Source: Acrocarpospora pleiomorpha (GTDB lineage Bacteria; Actinomycetota; Actinomycetes; Streptosporangiales; Streptosporangiaceae). From it: a stretch of DNA of 60,163 bases. Every line of letters begins with the position of its first letter. Position 1 is the first letter of the stretch. Both the position numbers and the translations under genes were made by a program. This document shows, piece after piece, positions 27,138 to 35,716 of this stretch. Below the pieces are notes generated by a model. It made no database searches, was not told where the DNA came from, and saw only the letters and a list, made by a program, of their open reading frames with translations. Where the stretch lies: positions 12,364 to 72,526 of the forward strand of contig NZ_BLAF01000057.1 in the NCBI RefSeq assembly GCF_009687885.1. The letters run 5' to 3'.

Positions 27138-28088
27138 TTACGGCCGCCCCGCCGCGATCTCCAGAAGCCCCCGGCACAGCGCGCCGAGATCCCGCCCGGC
27201 CGCCTCGGCCGCCATCGGCAGCAGCGAGGTCTCCGTCATGCCCGGGGCGACGTTCACCTCCAGGAAGTACGGCCGCCCGGAGCCGTCCACGATCAAGTCG
27301 GTCCGCGACACGTCCCGCAGGCCGAGCGCCGTGTGCGCGGCCACCGCCGTCGCCAGGCACGCCTCGGTGGCCTCGGGGGAGAGCCGGGCCGGCGCGAAGA
27401 ACTCGGTGTGCCCGGCGGTGTAGCGCGCCGCGTAGTCGTACACCCCGGCGTCAGGAACGATTTCCACCGGCGGCAGCGCCACCGGTCCCTCCCCCAGGTC
27501 GACGACCGACACGGCGACCTCGACCCCCTCGACGTACTTCTCGATGAGCGCGGTATCGCCGTACGCGAAACAGCCGACCATCGCGGCGGGGAGCTCTTCG
27601 GCGGAGCGCACGATCGACGCGCCCAGGGCGGAGCCGCCCCTGGACGGCTTCACGAAGAGCGGCAGTCCGAGGGAGGCGACGATCCGGGCCAGCACCGCCG
27701 ACGCGCCCAGATCGTGGAAGGTCTCCTTGGGCAGCGCCACCGAATCAGGAGTGTTCAACCCCCACGAGCGCACCACGGCCTTCGCGGTCGGCTTGTCGAA
27801 CGCCACCCGGCACGCGTCCGGCGCGGCCCCCACATACGGCACGTTGAGCAACTCCAGCACCGAGCGGATCGCGCCGTCCTCCCCCGCGCCGCCGTGCAAC
27901 GTCACGAACACGGCGTCCGGGGGATCGGCGAGCACGGAAGGAACCAGCGAAGAATCGGTGTCGCGGGTCTCCACGTCCACCCCCGCCGCGCGCAGCACCT
28001 CGGCGACCCGGCGTCCGGAACGGATGGAGACCTCCCGCTCGTACGACAGTCCGCCCGCCAACACCAGGACGTGTCCGAGATCGCTCAT
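27138..28088 (-). CDS. D-alanine-D-alanine ligase family protein
   Basis: 316 residues with the ATP-grasp ligase fold: an N-terminal VLAGGLSYEREVSIRSG, an ATP-binding FVKPSRGGSALGASIV and a metal-binding FLEVNVAPGMTETSLLPMAA. The classical EVNTxPG reads EVNVAPG. The ATG at 28088 is preceded by GGAAAGG. Upstream in-frame sequence is antisense to the aminotransferase region and is not part of the gene. It probably joins D-Ala to D-Ala (or a similar pair) for peptidoglycan, although it is not beside mur or alr genes, so it may be a second ligase. Confidence 0.88.
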   Translation of the reverse strand: MSDLGHVLVLAGGLSYEREVSIRSGRRVAEVLRAAGVDVETRDTDSSLVPSVLADPPDAVFVTLHGGAGEDGAIRSVLELLNVPYVGAAPDACRVAFDKPTAKAVVRSWGLNTPDSVALPKETFHDLGASAVLARIVASLGLPLFVKPSRGGSALGASIVRSAEELPAAMVGCFAYGDTALIEKYVEGVEVAVSVVDLGEGPVALPPVEIVPDAGVYDYAARYTAGHTEFFAPARLSPEATEACLATAVAAHTALGLRDVSRTDLIVDGSGRPYFLEVNVAPGMTETSLLPMAAEAAGRDLGALCRGLLEIAAGRP

Positions 28089-28111
28089 CTCCAGGCCTTT
28101 CCAGGATCGCT

Positions 28112-28141
28112 GTACGGCTAGCCCGAACAGGCTAGCCGTAC
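28112..28141 (-). terminator. Terminator of the aminotransferase gene
   Basis: A perfect 12-bp stem (GTACGGCTAGCC and its complement) with a six-base loop, just past the aminotransferase stop at 28148 and before the ligase gene. Confidence 0.8.
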
Positions 28142-28147
28142 CCGATC

Positions 28148-29473
28148 TCAGGCGAGGTCCGGACCCGGCGTGTCGACCCCGGCGTGGCCGGGCGCCCGGC
28201 CGGTGCCGAACATCTCGCGGGTGCGCAGTTCTTCCTCGATGACTCCGGCCAGCCGGCGCACGCCTTCGCGGATGCGGTCCGGCTTCGGATAGCAGTACGA
28301 CAGGCGCATCTGGCGCTCGCCGCCGCCGTCGGAGAAGAAGCCGGTGCCGGGCACGAACGCGACCCGCTTGTCCACCGCCTGCGGCAGCATCGCCTTGGAG
28401 TCGAGGCCTTCCGGCAGGGTCATCCATACGAAGAACCCGCCTGCGGGGCGGGTCCACGTGCAGCCCGGTGGCATGAGCACATCCAGCGAGCTGAGCAAGG
28501 TGTCACGTCGCTCGCGGTAGAGCTCGCGGAAGGTCTTGATCTGCTCGCGCCACGGCTGGGTGGCCAGGAACTGCCCGACCGCCAGCTGGGTGAAGGTGGA
28601 ATGCGAGAGCACGGCCGACTCCATGGCCAGCACGAGTTTGTCCCGGACGGCGTGCGGGGCGAGCGCCCAGCCGACGCGGAATCCGGGCGCGAGGGTCTTG
28701 GAGAACGACCCCAGGTAGACGACCCCGTCGGGATCGTCCGCTCGGAGGGCTCGCAGCGGTTCCCCGTCGAACCCGAGCAACCCGTATGGGTTGTCTTCGA
28801 CGATCAGGATCCCGGCTCGCTGGCAGATCTCCAGCACCTGCCGCCGGCGCACCTCGTTGAGGGTCACTCCCGCGGGGTTCTGGAAGGTGGGGATCGTGTA
28901 GAGGAACTTGATCCGGTTGCCCGCGGACTTGAGCGCGTAGATCGTCTGGGCGAGGGACTCGGGGATGAGGCCCTGGTCGTCCATCGCGATGTGCACGACC
29001 TTGGCCTGGTAGGCCGAGAACGTTCCCAGGGCGCCCACATACGAGGGCCCTTCGGCCAGCACGATGTCGCCTGGATCCACGAAGATCCGGGTGATGAGAT
29101 CCAGCGCCTGCTGCGACCCCACGGTCACCACGACATCGTTGGCACCCGCGTCGATGCCTTCTTCCCGCATCACTTCGCAGATCTGCTCCCGCAGCGCGGG
29201 ATCTCCCTGTCCCGAGCCGTACTGCAGGGCCTCCGGCCCTCGCTTGGCGATCAGGTCCGCGACCAGCTCTCCCACGACGTCCAGGGGCAGCGCGGTGACG
29301 TACGGCATGCCGCCGGCGAGCGAGACCACCTCGGGCCTCGACGCGACGGCGAACAGAGCTCGGATCTCGGAGGCGACCATCCCGGTAGCTCGTGCGGCAT
29401 ACCGATCGACATAAGCGTCAATGCGCGACCCATGCGCCGCGGGCGTCCGACCGTGATCCGTCTCGTACGTCAC
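28148..29473 (-). CDS. PLP-dependent class I/II aminotransferase
   Basis: 441 residues, GTG start with GGAGG six bases upstream. It resembles LysN/2-aminoadipate-type aminotransferases without a GntR DNA-binding domain. SLAGGMP, LQYGSGQGDPALREQ and TVGSQQALDLI form the N-terminal part. IVEDNPYG supplies the pyridine-binding Asp227. SFSKTLAPGFRVGW carries the Schiff-base Lys259. The substrate is probably a branched-chain, aromatic or aminoadipate-type amino acid. It is transcribed with, or just upstream of, the ligase and threonine aldolase genes, although a hairpin lies between. Confidence 0.9.
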   Translation of the reverse strand: MTYETDHGRTPAAHGSRIDAYVDRYAARATGMVASEIRALFAVASRPEVVSLAGGMPYVTALPLDVVGELVADLIAKRGPEALQYGSGQGDPALREQICEVMREEGIDAGANDVVVTVGSQQALDLITRIFVDPGDIVLAEGPSYVGALGTFSAYQAKVVHIAMDDQGLIPESLAQTIYALKSAGNRIKFLYTIPTFQNPAGVTLNEVRRRQVLEICQRAGILIVEDNPYGLLGFDGEPLRALRADDPDGVVYLGSFSKTLAPGFRVGWALAPHAVRDKLVLAMESAVLSHSTFTQLAVGQFLATQPWREQIKTFRELYRERRDTLLSSLDVLMPPGCTWTRPAGGFFVWMTLPEGLDSKAMLPQAVDKRVAFVPGTGFFSDGGGERQMRLSYCYPKPDRIREGVRRLAGVIEEELRTREMFGTGRAPGHAGVDTPGPDLA

Positions 29474-29718
29474 GGTCCACCTCCATTTCGTAGCCGGAAA
29501 TCCAGACTAAGGCAGCCGGACGAACCGCACACACCCGGTCTCATCCCTTGAGTTCTTGCTTGCCGGGGATCTCCCCCAGCTCTCCCTCAACCTCAGCCCA
29601 AGACTCCGCTCCATCCCCTCACCTAAAACCCCACATCAGAGCTCCCCCGCCGTGCCCTGCCCGAGGGCTCTCCTTGAGTCCTCGCTGCCGTGGCTCTGGC
29701 ACTGATTGCCGTGAATGT

Positions 29719-29780
29719 TCCCACCCGCCCATCCCTTTGTTTCCCCTCGGGCTCCGCCCGCCCCCGTCATCGCCGTGGCT
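29719..29780 (-). repeat. Repeat family B, inverted copy
   Basis: Contains, on the minus strand, GATGACGGGGGCGGGCGGAG, CCCGAGGGGAAACAAAGGG and ATGGGCGGGTGGGA. The hairpin CGGGC-GGA-GCCCG is retained. It lies in the 635-base gap 29,474-30,108 together with repeat A copy 3. No gene is seen in that gap. Confidence 0.75.
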
Positions 29781-29844
29781 CCCCGAACATCCGAAGGTGA
29801 TGGGTGGGGCGGAGATTCCCCGTGCATGTTGCCGATGGGATTCG

Positions 29845-29990
29845 GGGCAACCTCCGCGCCGTAAGTCATATGTCCCGGCTTGGCCGCGACTGCGTCTGGA
29901 CTGAGGAACGCAGGTCGCGAAGCGGCCGGAGTGACGAGGGAAGACGCAGGCTGAAGGCGGCCAAGCCCGCCGATCCGGAGGATCGGCCAT
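29845..29990 (-). repeat. Dispersed repeat family A, copy 3 (inverted)
   Basis: The 91-bp core at 29877-29967 is bounded by GGCTTGGCCGC and GCGGCCAAGCC and is nearly identical, on the opposite strand, to copy 1. Similarity extends outward through the small GATCC/GGATC hairpin on one side and the ACTTACGGCGCGGAG block on the other. Confidence 0.87.
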
Positions 29991-30108
29991 AAGCACAGCC
30001 CGCCGTGCCGGAGGTGTGGCCGTAAGCGCAGTACTATGCCAGCTTGGGGCCGCGCGGGTTTCGCGGGCTTCCGGGTCACGACTCCTGGGTGGGGAATAGG
30101 GGTTTCAC

Positions 30109-30726
30109 GTGTCGCGTCGGCTGGCCAGTATCACCTTGGACAACCTTGACGATCTGCCGCGGCGGTGTCGGCGTTGTGTGTTCTGGGAGCTTGATCCGGT
30201 CAGTGGGGAGCGGGCCGTGCAGGCGGGGGATCCAGGGCTGGAGAAGGAGGCGTGGATTTCGGCCACGCTGCTGGAGTGGGGGAGCTGCGGAAAGATCGCG
30301 TACGTGGACGGGGTGGCGGCGGGGTTCGTGCTCTACGCGCCGCCGCTGTACGTGCCGCGGTCGGTGGCGTTTCCGACGTCGCCGGTGAGTTCGGACGCGG
30401 TCTTGCTGATGACCGCGCACATCATTCCGGAGTTCTCGGGTGGTGGCCTGGGCCGGATGCTGGTGCAGGGAGTGGCGAAGGATCTCACTCGCAGGGGCGT
30501 ACGGGCGATTGAGGCGTTTGGGGATTTGAAGTGGGAGCAACCGGGGTGTATGACCCCGGCTGACTACCTACTTTCGGTGGGATTTAAGACGGTTCGTCCG
30601 CATTTGCGGTTCCCGCGGTTGCGGCTCGAGCTCAAGACGGCTGTGTCGTGGCGTGAGGACGTCGAGGTGGCGCTGGAAAGGCTGCTGGGGTCTATGAGTC
30701 CGGAGCGAGCCTTGCGCCCTGTCTGA
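30109..30726 (+). CDS. GNAT-family N-acetyltransferase
   Basis: 205 residues, GTG start preceded by AGGGG. The N-terminal LPRRCRRCVFWELDP is a Cys-containing segment typical of this actinobacterial subgroup. The acetyl-CoA loop is represented by GGGLGRMLVQGVAKDLTRRG, within LLMTAHIIPEFSGGGLG. YLLSVGFKTVRPH is the usual C-terminal strand-helix. A GNAT gene between parAB and trxA is conserved in Streptomyces and relatives. The acceptor substrate is unknown. It converges on trxA with a shared terminator. Confidence 0.88.
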   Translation: MSRRLASITLDNLDDLPRRCRRCVFWELDPVSGERAVQAGDPGLEKEAWISATLLEWGSCGKIAYVDGVAAGFVLYAPPLYVPRSVAFPTSPVSSDAVLLMTAHIIPEFSGGGLGRMLVQGVAKDLTRRGVRAIEAFGDLKWEQPGCMTPADYLLSVGFKTVRPHLRFPRLRLELKTAVSWREDVEVALERLLGSMSPERALRPV

Positions 30727-30776
30727 GCCGTCTCAGGCGCTTCCAGGGGCATTGGGAGGCTATTCCCGTACAAACG

Positions 30777-30806
30777 GAAAGCCTCCTCAAAGGTGAGGAG
30801 GCTTTC
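30777..30806. terminator. Bidirectional terminator between GNAT gene and trxA
   Basis: A perfect 12-bp stem (GAAAGCCTCCTC and its complement) around a six-base loop between convergent genes. Confidence 0.88.
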
Positions 30807-30818
30807 GGTCGGCGGGGT

Positions 30819-31142
30819 CTAGATGATTCCGTCGAGTTCGCGGAGCAGCATCGCCTTCGGCTTGGCGCCGATGATCTGCTTGACGACCTCGCCGCCCTTG
30901 TAGACGTTGAGGGTCGGGATCTGGAGCACGCCGTAGTCGCGCGGGGTGGCCGGGTTCTCGTCGATGTTGAGCTTGACCACGGTCAGCTTGTCGGCGTGTT
31001 CGGCGGCGATCTCCTCCAGGATGGGGGCGACCTGGCGGCACGGCCCGCACCACTCGGCCCAGAAGTCCACGATGACGGGCTTGTCGCTCTTGAGGACCTC
31101 GGTGCCGAAGTCCGCGTCGGTCACGCTCTTGATGGCGCCCAC
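30819..31142 (-). CDS. trxA: Thioredoxin
   Basis: 107 residues with the redox motif WCGPC at 31-35 and the cis-proline at 76 (QIPTL). This is the standard thioredoxin fold and length. It reduces protein disulfides using electrons from TrxB, whose gene ends 31 bases upstream. The pair forms a trxB-trxA operon behind a sigma-R-type promoter. Confidence 0.97.
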   Translation of the reverse strand: MGAIKSVTDADFGTEVLKSDKPVIVDFWAEWCGPCRQVAPILEEIAAEHADKLTVVKLNIDENPATPRDYGVLQIPTLNVYKGGEVVKQIIGAKPKAMLLRELDGII

Positions 31143-31173
31143 TGTTGTCTCCCCTTCGTGATGGATCGGTGAA

Positions 31174-32106
31174 TCAGTCGTCGAGTTCGGTCAGCCAGCG
31201 CTCGGCGTCCAGCGAGGCCGCGCAGCCCGTGCCGGCGGCGGTGATGGCCTGGCGGTAGCGGTGGTCCACCACATCGCCGCAGGCGAAAACGCCGTCCAGG
31301 TTGGTGTGGGTGGTCGGCGCGGCGACCTGGATGTAGCCCTCTTCGTCCAGGTCGATCTGGCCCTTGACCAGCTCGACCCGGGGGTCGTGGCCGATCGCGA
31401 TGAACAGGCCGGTGGCTGCCAGTTCGGTTTCCTCGCCGGTCTTGAGGTTGCGCAGGCGCACGCCGCTGACCTTCGTGTCCCCCAGCACGTCGACCACCTC
31501 GCTGTCCCAGACGAAACGGATCTTCTCGTTCGCGAACGCCCGGTCCTGCATGATCTTGCTGGCGCGCAGCTCGTCGCGGCGGTGCACCACGGTGACCGAG
31601 CGGGCGAAGCGAGTCAGGAAGGTGGCTTCCTCCATCGCGGTGTCCCCGCCGCCGACCACCACGATGTCCTGGTCGCGGAAGAAGAACCCGTCACAGGTGG
31701 CACACCAGGACACCCCGTGCCCGGACAGCCGCTTCTCGTTGTCCAGGCCCAGCTCGCGGTAGCCGGAGCCGGTGGCCAGGATGACGGCCTTGGCGTAGAA
31801 GGTGTCAGTGTGGGTCTTGACCACCTTGGGAGTGGCGGCCAGGTCCACCTCGACCACGTCGTCGGCGACCAGTTCGGCGCCGAAGCGTTCGGCCTGCTTG
31901 CGCAGGTTGTCCATGAGGTCGGGCCCCATGATCCCGTCGGGGAAGCCGGGGAAGTTCTCCACATCGGTGGTGTTCATCAGCGCGCCCCCGGCCGTGACCG
32001 AGCCCTCGAACACGAGCGGCCGAAGATCGGCGCGGGCGGAGTAGACAGCTGCGGTATAACCGGCGGGCCCCGACCCGATGATGATCACGTTACGGACGTC
32101 GCTCAA
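31174..32106 (-). CDS. trxB: Thioredoxin reductase (NADPH)
   Basis: 310 residues from the TTG at 32106 (SDVRNVIIIGSG...), which matches the start of Streptomyces TrxB. A longer in-frame reading to 32292 passes through the promoter and is not used. FAD-binding GSGPAG is at 11-16, the redox CATC at 135-138 and NADPH-binding GGGDTA at 152-157. The C-terminal FAD motif is FACGDVVDHRYRQAITAAG. It transfers electrons from NADPH to TrxA. Confidence 0.96.
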   Translation of the reverse strand: MSDVRNVIIIGSGPAGYTAAVYSARADLRPLVFEGSVTAGGALMNTTDVENFPGFPDGIMGPDLMDNLRKQAERFGAELVADDVVEVDLAATPKVVKTHTDTFYAKAVILATGSGYRELGLDNEKRLSGHGVSWCATCDGFFFRDQDIVVVGGGDTAMEEATFLTRFARSVTVVHRRDELRASKIMQDRAFANEKIRFVWDSEVVDVLGDTKVSGVRLRNLKTGEETELAATGLFIAIGHDPRVELVKGQIDLDEEGYIQVAAPTTHTNLDGVFACGDVVDHRYRQAITAAGTGCAASLDAERWLTELDD

Positions 32107-32141
32107 CGCTTCTCGCCTCTCTCTGATGTAGCCACCGGCGT

Positions 32142-32168
32142 CAACAGATCCTAGGCGTCCACGATTCC
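32142..32168 (-). promoter_or_regulatory. Sigma-R-type promoter of trxBA
   Basis: On the minus strand GGAAT, an 18-base spacer and GTTG lie 36 bases upstream of the trxB start. This is an exact match to the disulfide-stress sigma-R/SigH promoter pattern GGAAT-N18-GTT of actinomycetes. In Streptomyces and mycobacteria trxBA is a known member of that regulon. The sigR gene itself is not in this window. Confidence 0.78.
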
Positions 32169-32294
32169 CGGTCCCGCATGAACGTCCGCCGGAGTACGCC
32201 CGCACCGCCCCCGCCGACCGTGCACATTCAGACGGAAGTCGGCTCCAACACGACCATCGTCGACGCCACCGCTGCGCATGGCGTCCCCGCATAG

Positions 32295-32324
32295 CGAAGC
32301 CCCCGCCGTGGAGCGGGGGCTTCG
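32295..32324 (-). terminator. Terminator of the sigM/anti-sigma operon
   Basis: A perfect 12-bp stem (CGAAGCCCCCGC and its complement) with a six-base loop, 11 bases beyond the anti-sigma stop. Confidence 0.82.
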
Positions 32325-32334
32325 AGTTGGAACA

Positions 32335-33153
32335 TCAGTTCCAGGTAGCCAGGCCGTCCTGGCGAAGTTCGTGGCAGGTGTCGTCGACGACGACCACACG
32401 GACCTTGTCGAGGCTCTGGTCTTCCCAGAACGCCATCACGGTGGCCTCGTTGCCGTTGTACAGGGCACGGTCGACGGCGATCGGCGCGCGGTCCAGTTCG
32501 TTCGACTTGGCCTGGACGCAGGCGTCCAGCTGCTCGTCGTTGTTGTTGGTCCCGGTGCCGGGTTCGGGGCCGAAGTAGCCCACCAGCGGGCCGGACAGTT
32601 CCCGGGACGTGTAGTTGTGGCCGCTTGCCCGAACCGTGTAGGCCAGTGCCCGATGCGGACTCCGCTCAGGGGTGGACACGCTCGTGGCCGGCTCGGCGAT
32701 GGTCCCGCTGGGGGAGGAGAACAAGCTGGTGGCCAGGGTGGTCACACCGAAGACGCCGGCGGCGGCGGCGACCGCGCCCAGCGAGGTCAGCCAGGCGCGC
32801 CGGCCACGGGACGGCTTCCGCAACGGTGTGACGGTCGCCAGCACAGGCTCGTCCGCCGCCACCGAGGCACTCGTCAGCACAGGCATAACCGGAATATCCG
32901 AAATGCTGGGAGCTGCGAACGGGTGGGGTTCGGCGGCCAGGGCGCGGTCGATGCGCATCGCGACCCCCAGCGGCATCGCCGGAACCGGGACCGTCGCGAG
33001 CATCTCCCGCACGGTGGCCAGGTCGGCGAGGCTCTCCCCGCAAGGGTCGCAGACAGCCAGATGCTGCCGGACCCGATGGGCGGTGGCGTCGTCGAGCAGT
33101 CCCTCCGCCAGCTCTGCGAGGATTTCCAGGTCGTAGTGCGTGTCACCCGTCAC
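32335..33153 (-). CDS. Zinc-associated anti-sigma factor for SigM
   Basis: 272 residues from the GTG at 33153, with GGGAG upstream. An N-terminal ZAS domain carries His31-x3-Cys35-x2-Cys38 (HLAVCDPC). A middle linker follows, then one membrane helix (about 137-160, WLTSLGAVAAAAGVFGVTTL) and an extracytoplasmic domain. It overlaps sigM by 11 bases, the typical coupling of an ECF sigma factor with its inhibitor. It should hold SigM inactive at the membrane until an envelope or oxidative signal. Confidence 0.9.
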   Translation of the reverse strand: MTGDTHYDLEILAELAEGLLDDATAHRVRQHLAVCDPCGESLADLATVREMLATVPVPAMPLGVAMRIDRALAAEPHPFAAPSISDIPVMPVLTSASVAADEPVLATVTPLRKPSRGRRAWLTSLGAVAAAAGVFGVTTLATSLFSSPSGTIAEPATSVSTPERSPHRALAYTVRASGHNYTSRELSGPLVGYFGPEPGTGTNNNDEQLDACVQAKSNELDRAPIAVDRALYNGNEATVMAFWEDQSLDKVRVVVVDDTCHELRQDGLATWN

Positions 33154-33841
33154 GAAGTTCTGCTCCCTTCGCGGATGAGACGCGAGTGAGGTCTGTTCGG
33201 TTCCGTAGATGCGAAAGAATCGGGGCGAGTTTCGCACGACCTCGCGCACATCGGCTCTTCACGGTCCCCGCGGGCACCCCTAGTACGGACGCCGCGTCCT
33301 CCACTGAATATCCCATCATGTCCACCAGCACCAGGGCCGCTCGCTGGTCGGCGGGCAGCAACTTGAGCGCGGCGGTGACCTCCATGGACACCTCGCGCTC
33401 GGCGGTCTGGTCGGGCCCGGGCGTGTCCCGCTCGGCGGCCTCGATCAACTCGTCGTCGGCGACCGGCCGGACCGACTTCCGCCGCATCCGGTCCAGACAG
33501 GCATTGACCACGATCCGATGCAACCAGGTGGTGACCGCCGCGTCACCCCGGAAACTATCCGCTTTCCGATAAGCGGACATGAACGCATCCTGTACGGCAT
33601 CCGCCGCCTCATCCGGATCGCCCAGCGTACGCAACGCGACCGCCCACATACGATCCCGATGCCGTTTCACGATCTCGCCGAACGCGTGCGGGTCGCCGCC
33701 GATATGGCGGGTGAGCAGGTCGGCATCCGTCACCGCCGACCGAGTGCCCACGACGGTAGGCTGCTCGGCCGGCGCCGGCTGTTCTGGTTGAGGGGTCACG
33801 TCGCCGATCCCAGGGTGTTCAGGTCCAAGATGCTGCCACAA
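33143..33841 (-). CDS. sigM: ECF RNA polymerase sigma factor SigM
   Basis: 232 residues. Region 2 spans about 45-115 (DPDEAADAVQDAFMSAYRKA then TWLHRIVVNACLDRMRRK). Region 4 spans about 155-205 (LPADQRAALVLVDMMGYSVE then TVKSRCARGRAKL). The TTG start at 33841 has GGAGGG five bases upstream; a GTG 14 codons later is an alternative. SigM identity rests on position beside murJ and trxBA as in Streptomyces and Mycobacterium. It is cotranscribed with its anti-sigma factor. Confidence 0.9.
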   Translation of the reverse strand: MWQHLGPEHPGIGDVTPQPEQPAPAEQPTVVGTRSAVTDADLLTRHIGGDPHAFGEIVKRHRDRMWAVALRTLGDPDEAADAVQDAFMSAYRKADSFRGDAAVTTWLHRIVVNACLDRMRRKSVRPVADDELIEAAERDTPGPDQTAEREVSMEVTAALKLLPADQRAALVLVDMMGYSVEDAASVLGVPAGTVKSRCARGRAKLAPILSHLRNRTDLTRVSSAKGAELRDG

Positions 33842-33948
33842 TACTTCCCTCCAGCGGCAACAAGGCGCGTAAACCAGATCAAATGGCTTGGTCGCGCCCG
33901 TGATTCGGACCAGCGAACGCAGGTTGCCCAGGGATCTCTCACCCTTGA

Positions 33949-34066
33949 TCTACCCCGGGGCTCTGCCCGCCCCCGCCGTCACCGTGGTTCTCCCACCCGC
34001 CCAGCCCCTTGCTTTCCCTCGGGCTCCGCCCGACCCCGTCGTCGCCCTTCCGGGCTTCGCCCGTCC
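33949..34066 (-). repeat. Repeat family B, inverted copy (one and a partial unit)
   Basis: Minus-strand sequence with GGGCGGAGCCCGAGGGAAAGC, GGGGCTGGGCGGGTGGGAG and CACGGTGACGGCGGGGGCGG. A second partial unit (GGACGGGCGAAGCCCGGAAG) adjoins it. Located between sigM and the pseudokinase gene; no gene in 33,842-34,095. Confidence 0.75.
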
Positions 34067-34095
34067 TGCCAGCCGAAGGATCGGCCAAATCGCAA

Positions 34096-35568
34096 CTAAT
34101 CCTCGGTTGCCGTGATCTCCATATCCAGGACCATCCCGCGGAACCTGCTCTGATACGGCGGCAGTGCGGTGAACCACACCATCAGGTACCGGCTCGGTTC
34201 GCTCCCCGTCAGGTCGAACGTCACCTTGCCCATCGCCTCCTTGGTGGACGCGGCCACGGTGAGCGCCTCCGGCGTGGGTTCACCCCCAAGCTTGAGCTCG
34301 GCGGCCCCGCCGGGCACGTCTCCGAAGTCCACCATCACCTTGGTCAGCTTCGCGTCGCGCCCAAGGTCGATGAGGAGCCCGACGCCTTTCTTCAGGCCGC
34401 CGAACTTGGCGTCGTTGTAGCTCTCGGTGTGCCAGTCCGTCCCGTACGACCCGTCAATTGCCCGGGGGGCCAGCTCGTTGCGCTCCTCGCCGTCGCCGAG
34501 CGGGTCGAATCCGATGGCGCCGGCGGGGGTGAGGGCGACGGTCTTGGCCGGTTCCGCGCCGGGTGTCGTGGGCGCTTCGCTGGCGGGGCCTTCGGATTCG
34601 GTGCCGAGGCTCTTGCCCAGGCTCCACGCGCCGACGCCGACCACGGCCATCACCAGCAGGGCCACGAGCGTGACCAGGAACCGGCTGAACATGCCGGGCG
34701 GGCGGCGCGGCGGCGCGGGCGGCGGGGGTACGGGCCGGGCGTGGAGCGTGTCCACCGCTTCGGCGCGCAGCTCCACCGAGGGCGGCACGGTCGAGGCGGG
34801 CGCGGGCACGGGACGGGGGACCTGCGACAGCGCCTCGGCCACCTCGCCGGGGGTGGACAGCGGAGTGGGGCCGCGCTTGACCCCCAGGATGCGCGCGGCG
34901 ATCGTGTCCAGATATCCGGGAACCCCGGCGGTCACCTGGCGGGGCGTGCAGATCTTCCCGTCGTCGAGCGGCGCGGGCGGCAGGCCGCAATCCTCCTCGC
35001 CGGGCCAGTGGCCGGTGAGCGCCGCATACAGCAAGCGGCCGAGCCCTTCGGCGTCGGCGTGTTCCGCTTCCTCGGGGGAGTCGGCCTCGCGGCCCAGGAT
35101 GGCCGCGTCCACGCCCACCCCGAGCAGTTTGACCGTGCCGCCCTCGGTCCACATCAGCCGCCCGGGCGTCAGGTTGAGGTGGCACATGCCCGCTTCGTGC
35201 GCGTGGGCGAGGGCTTCGGCGGCCTCGGCGACCAGGACCGCGCCGCGCTCGGGCTCCATCGGCCCGGCGGCGAGCAGGTCGAGCAGGGACTCGCCGTGCA
35301 CCCACTCGCTCACCACATACGCGGTGCCGTCCTCGTCGGCGGCGTCGAACACCTGGGTGAGCCGGGGGTCGGTCAACCGGCTCGCGGCGCGCGCGGCCAG
35401 GACCACCTCGGACTCCCGCGGGAACTCGGGGCTGAAGGTGTGCACCGCGACCGGCCGGGCCAGAATCTCGTCGATGGCCTTCCACAGGGTGGCCCCACCG
35501 GATTCGCTCACCCGGTCTTCGAGCCGGAATCGATCGGCGAGACGGGTGCCGGGTTCTACGGCGGACAT
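34096..35568 (-). CDS. Pseudokinase with C-terminal discoidin-like domain
   Basis: 490 residues. A protein-kinase fold occupies about 1-260, but the catalytic loop reads CHLNLTPGRLMW in place of HRDLKPxN and the DFG triplet is replaced by LGVGVD, so phosphotransfer is not expected. A Pro-rich linker and one membrane helix (about 305-330, FLVTLVALLVMAVVGVGAW) lead to an exported F5/8-type/discoidin-like beta domain. It corresponds to the pseudokinase fused to, or adjacent to, MurJ in mycobacteria, where it binds FhaA and controls the flippase. It is encoded downstream of murJ on the same strand. Start alternatives exist (35613). Confidence 0.87.
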   Translation of the reverse strand: MSAVEPGTRLADRFRLEDRVSESGGATLWKAIDEILARPVAVHTFSPEFPRESEVVLAARAASRLTDPRLTQVFDAADEDGTAYVVSEWVHGESLLDLLAAGPMEPERGAVLVAEAAEALAHAHEAGMCHLNLTPGRLMWTEGGTVKLLGVGVDAAILGREADSPEEAEHADAEGLGRLLYAALTGHWPGEEDCGLPPAPLDDGKICTPRQVTAGVPGYLDTIAARILGVKRGPTPLSTPGEVAEALSQVPRPVPAPASTVPPSVELRAEAVDTLHARPVPPPPAPPRRPPGMFSRFLVTLVALLVMAVVGVGAWSLGKSLGTESEGPASEAPTTPGAEPAKTVALTPAGAIGFDPLGDGEERNELAPRAIDGSYGTDWHTESYNDAKFGGLKKGVGLLIDLGRDAKLTKVMVDFGDVPGGAAELKLGGEPTPEALTVAASTKEAMGKVTFDLTGSEPSRYLMVWFTALPPYQSRFRGMVLDMEITATED

Positions 35569-35716
35569 GCTCACCGGGCCGCCCCCGCACCAGGCCGGCG
35601 ACGCGACGTGCATCCGCCCACGCTTTTGCCTCCGCTCACCGGTTTTACCTCTAGCAGACCATGCTAGTGCCGCGCCGGGGCCGCGCCACGCCCGCTGGGC
35701 ACGCGCGACAAACCGT

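Noticed and set aside
31174..32292. Longer trxB reading from an ATG at 32292
   Set aside because: It would run through the sigma-R promoter and add 62 Arg-rich residues absent from the family; the TTG at 32106 matches known TrxB starts.
33664..33675. GTTTCACGATCT inside sigM as a parS site
   Set aside because: Only one arm matches; the second arm is absent and the sequence is explained by coding.
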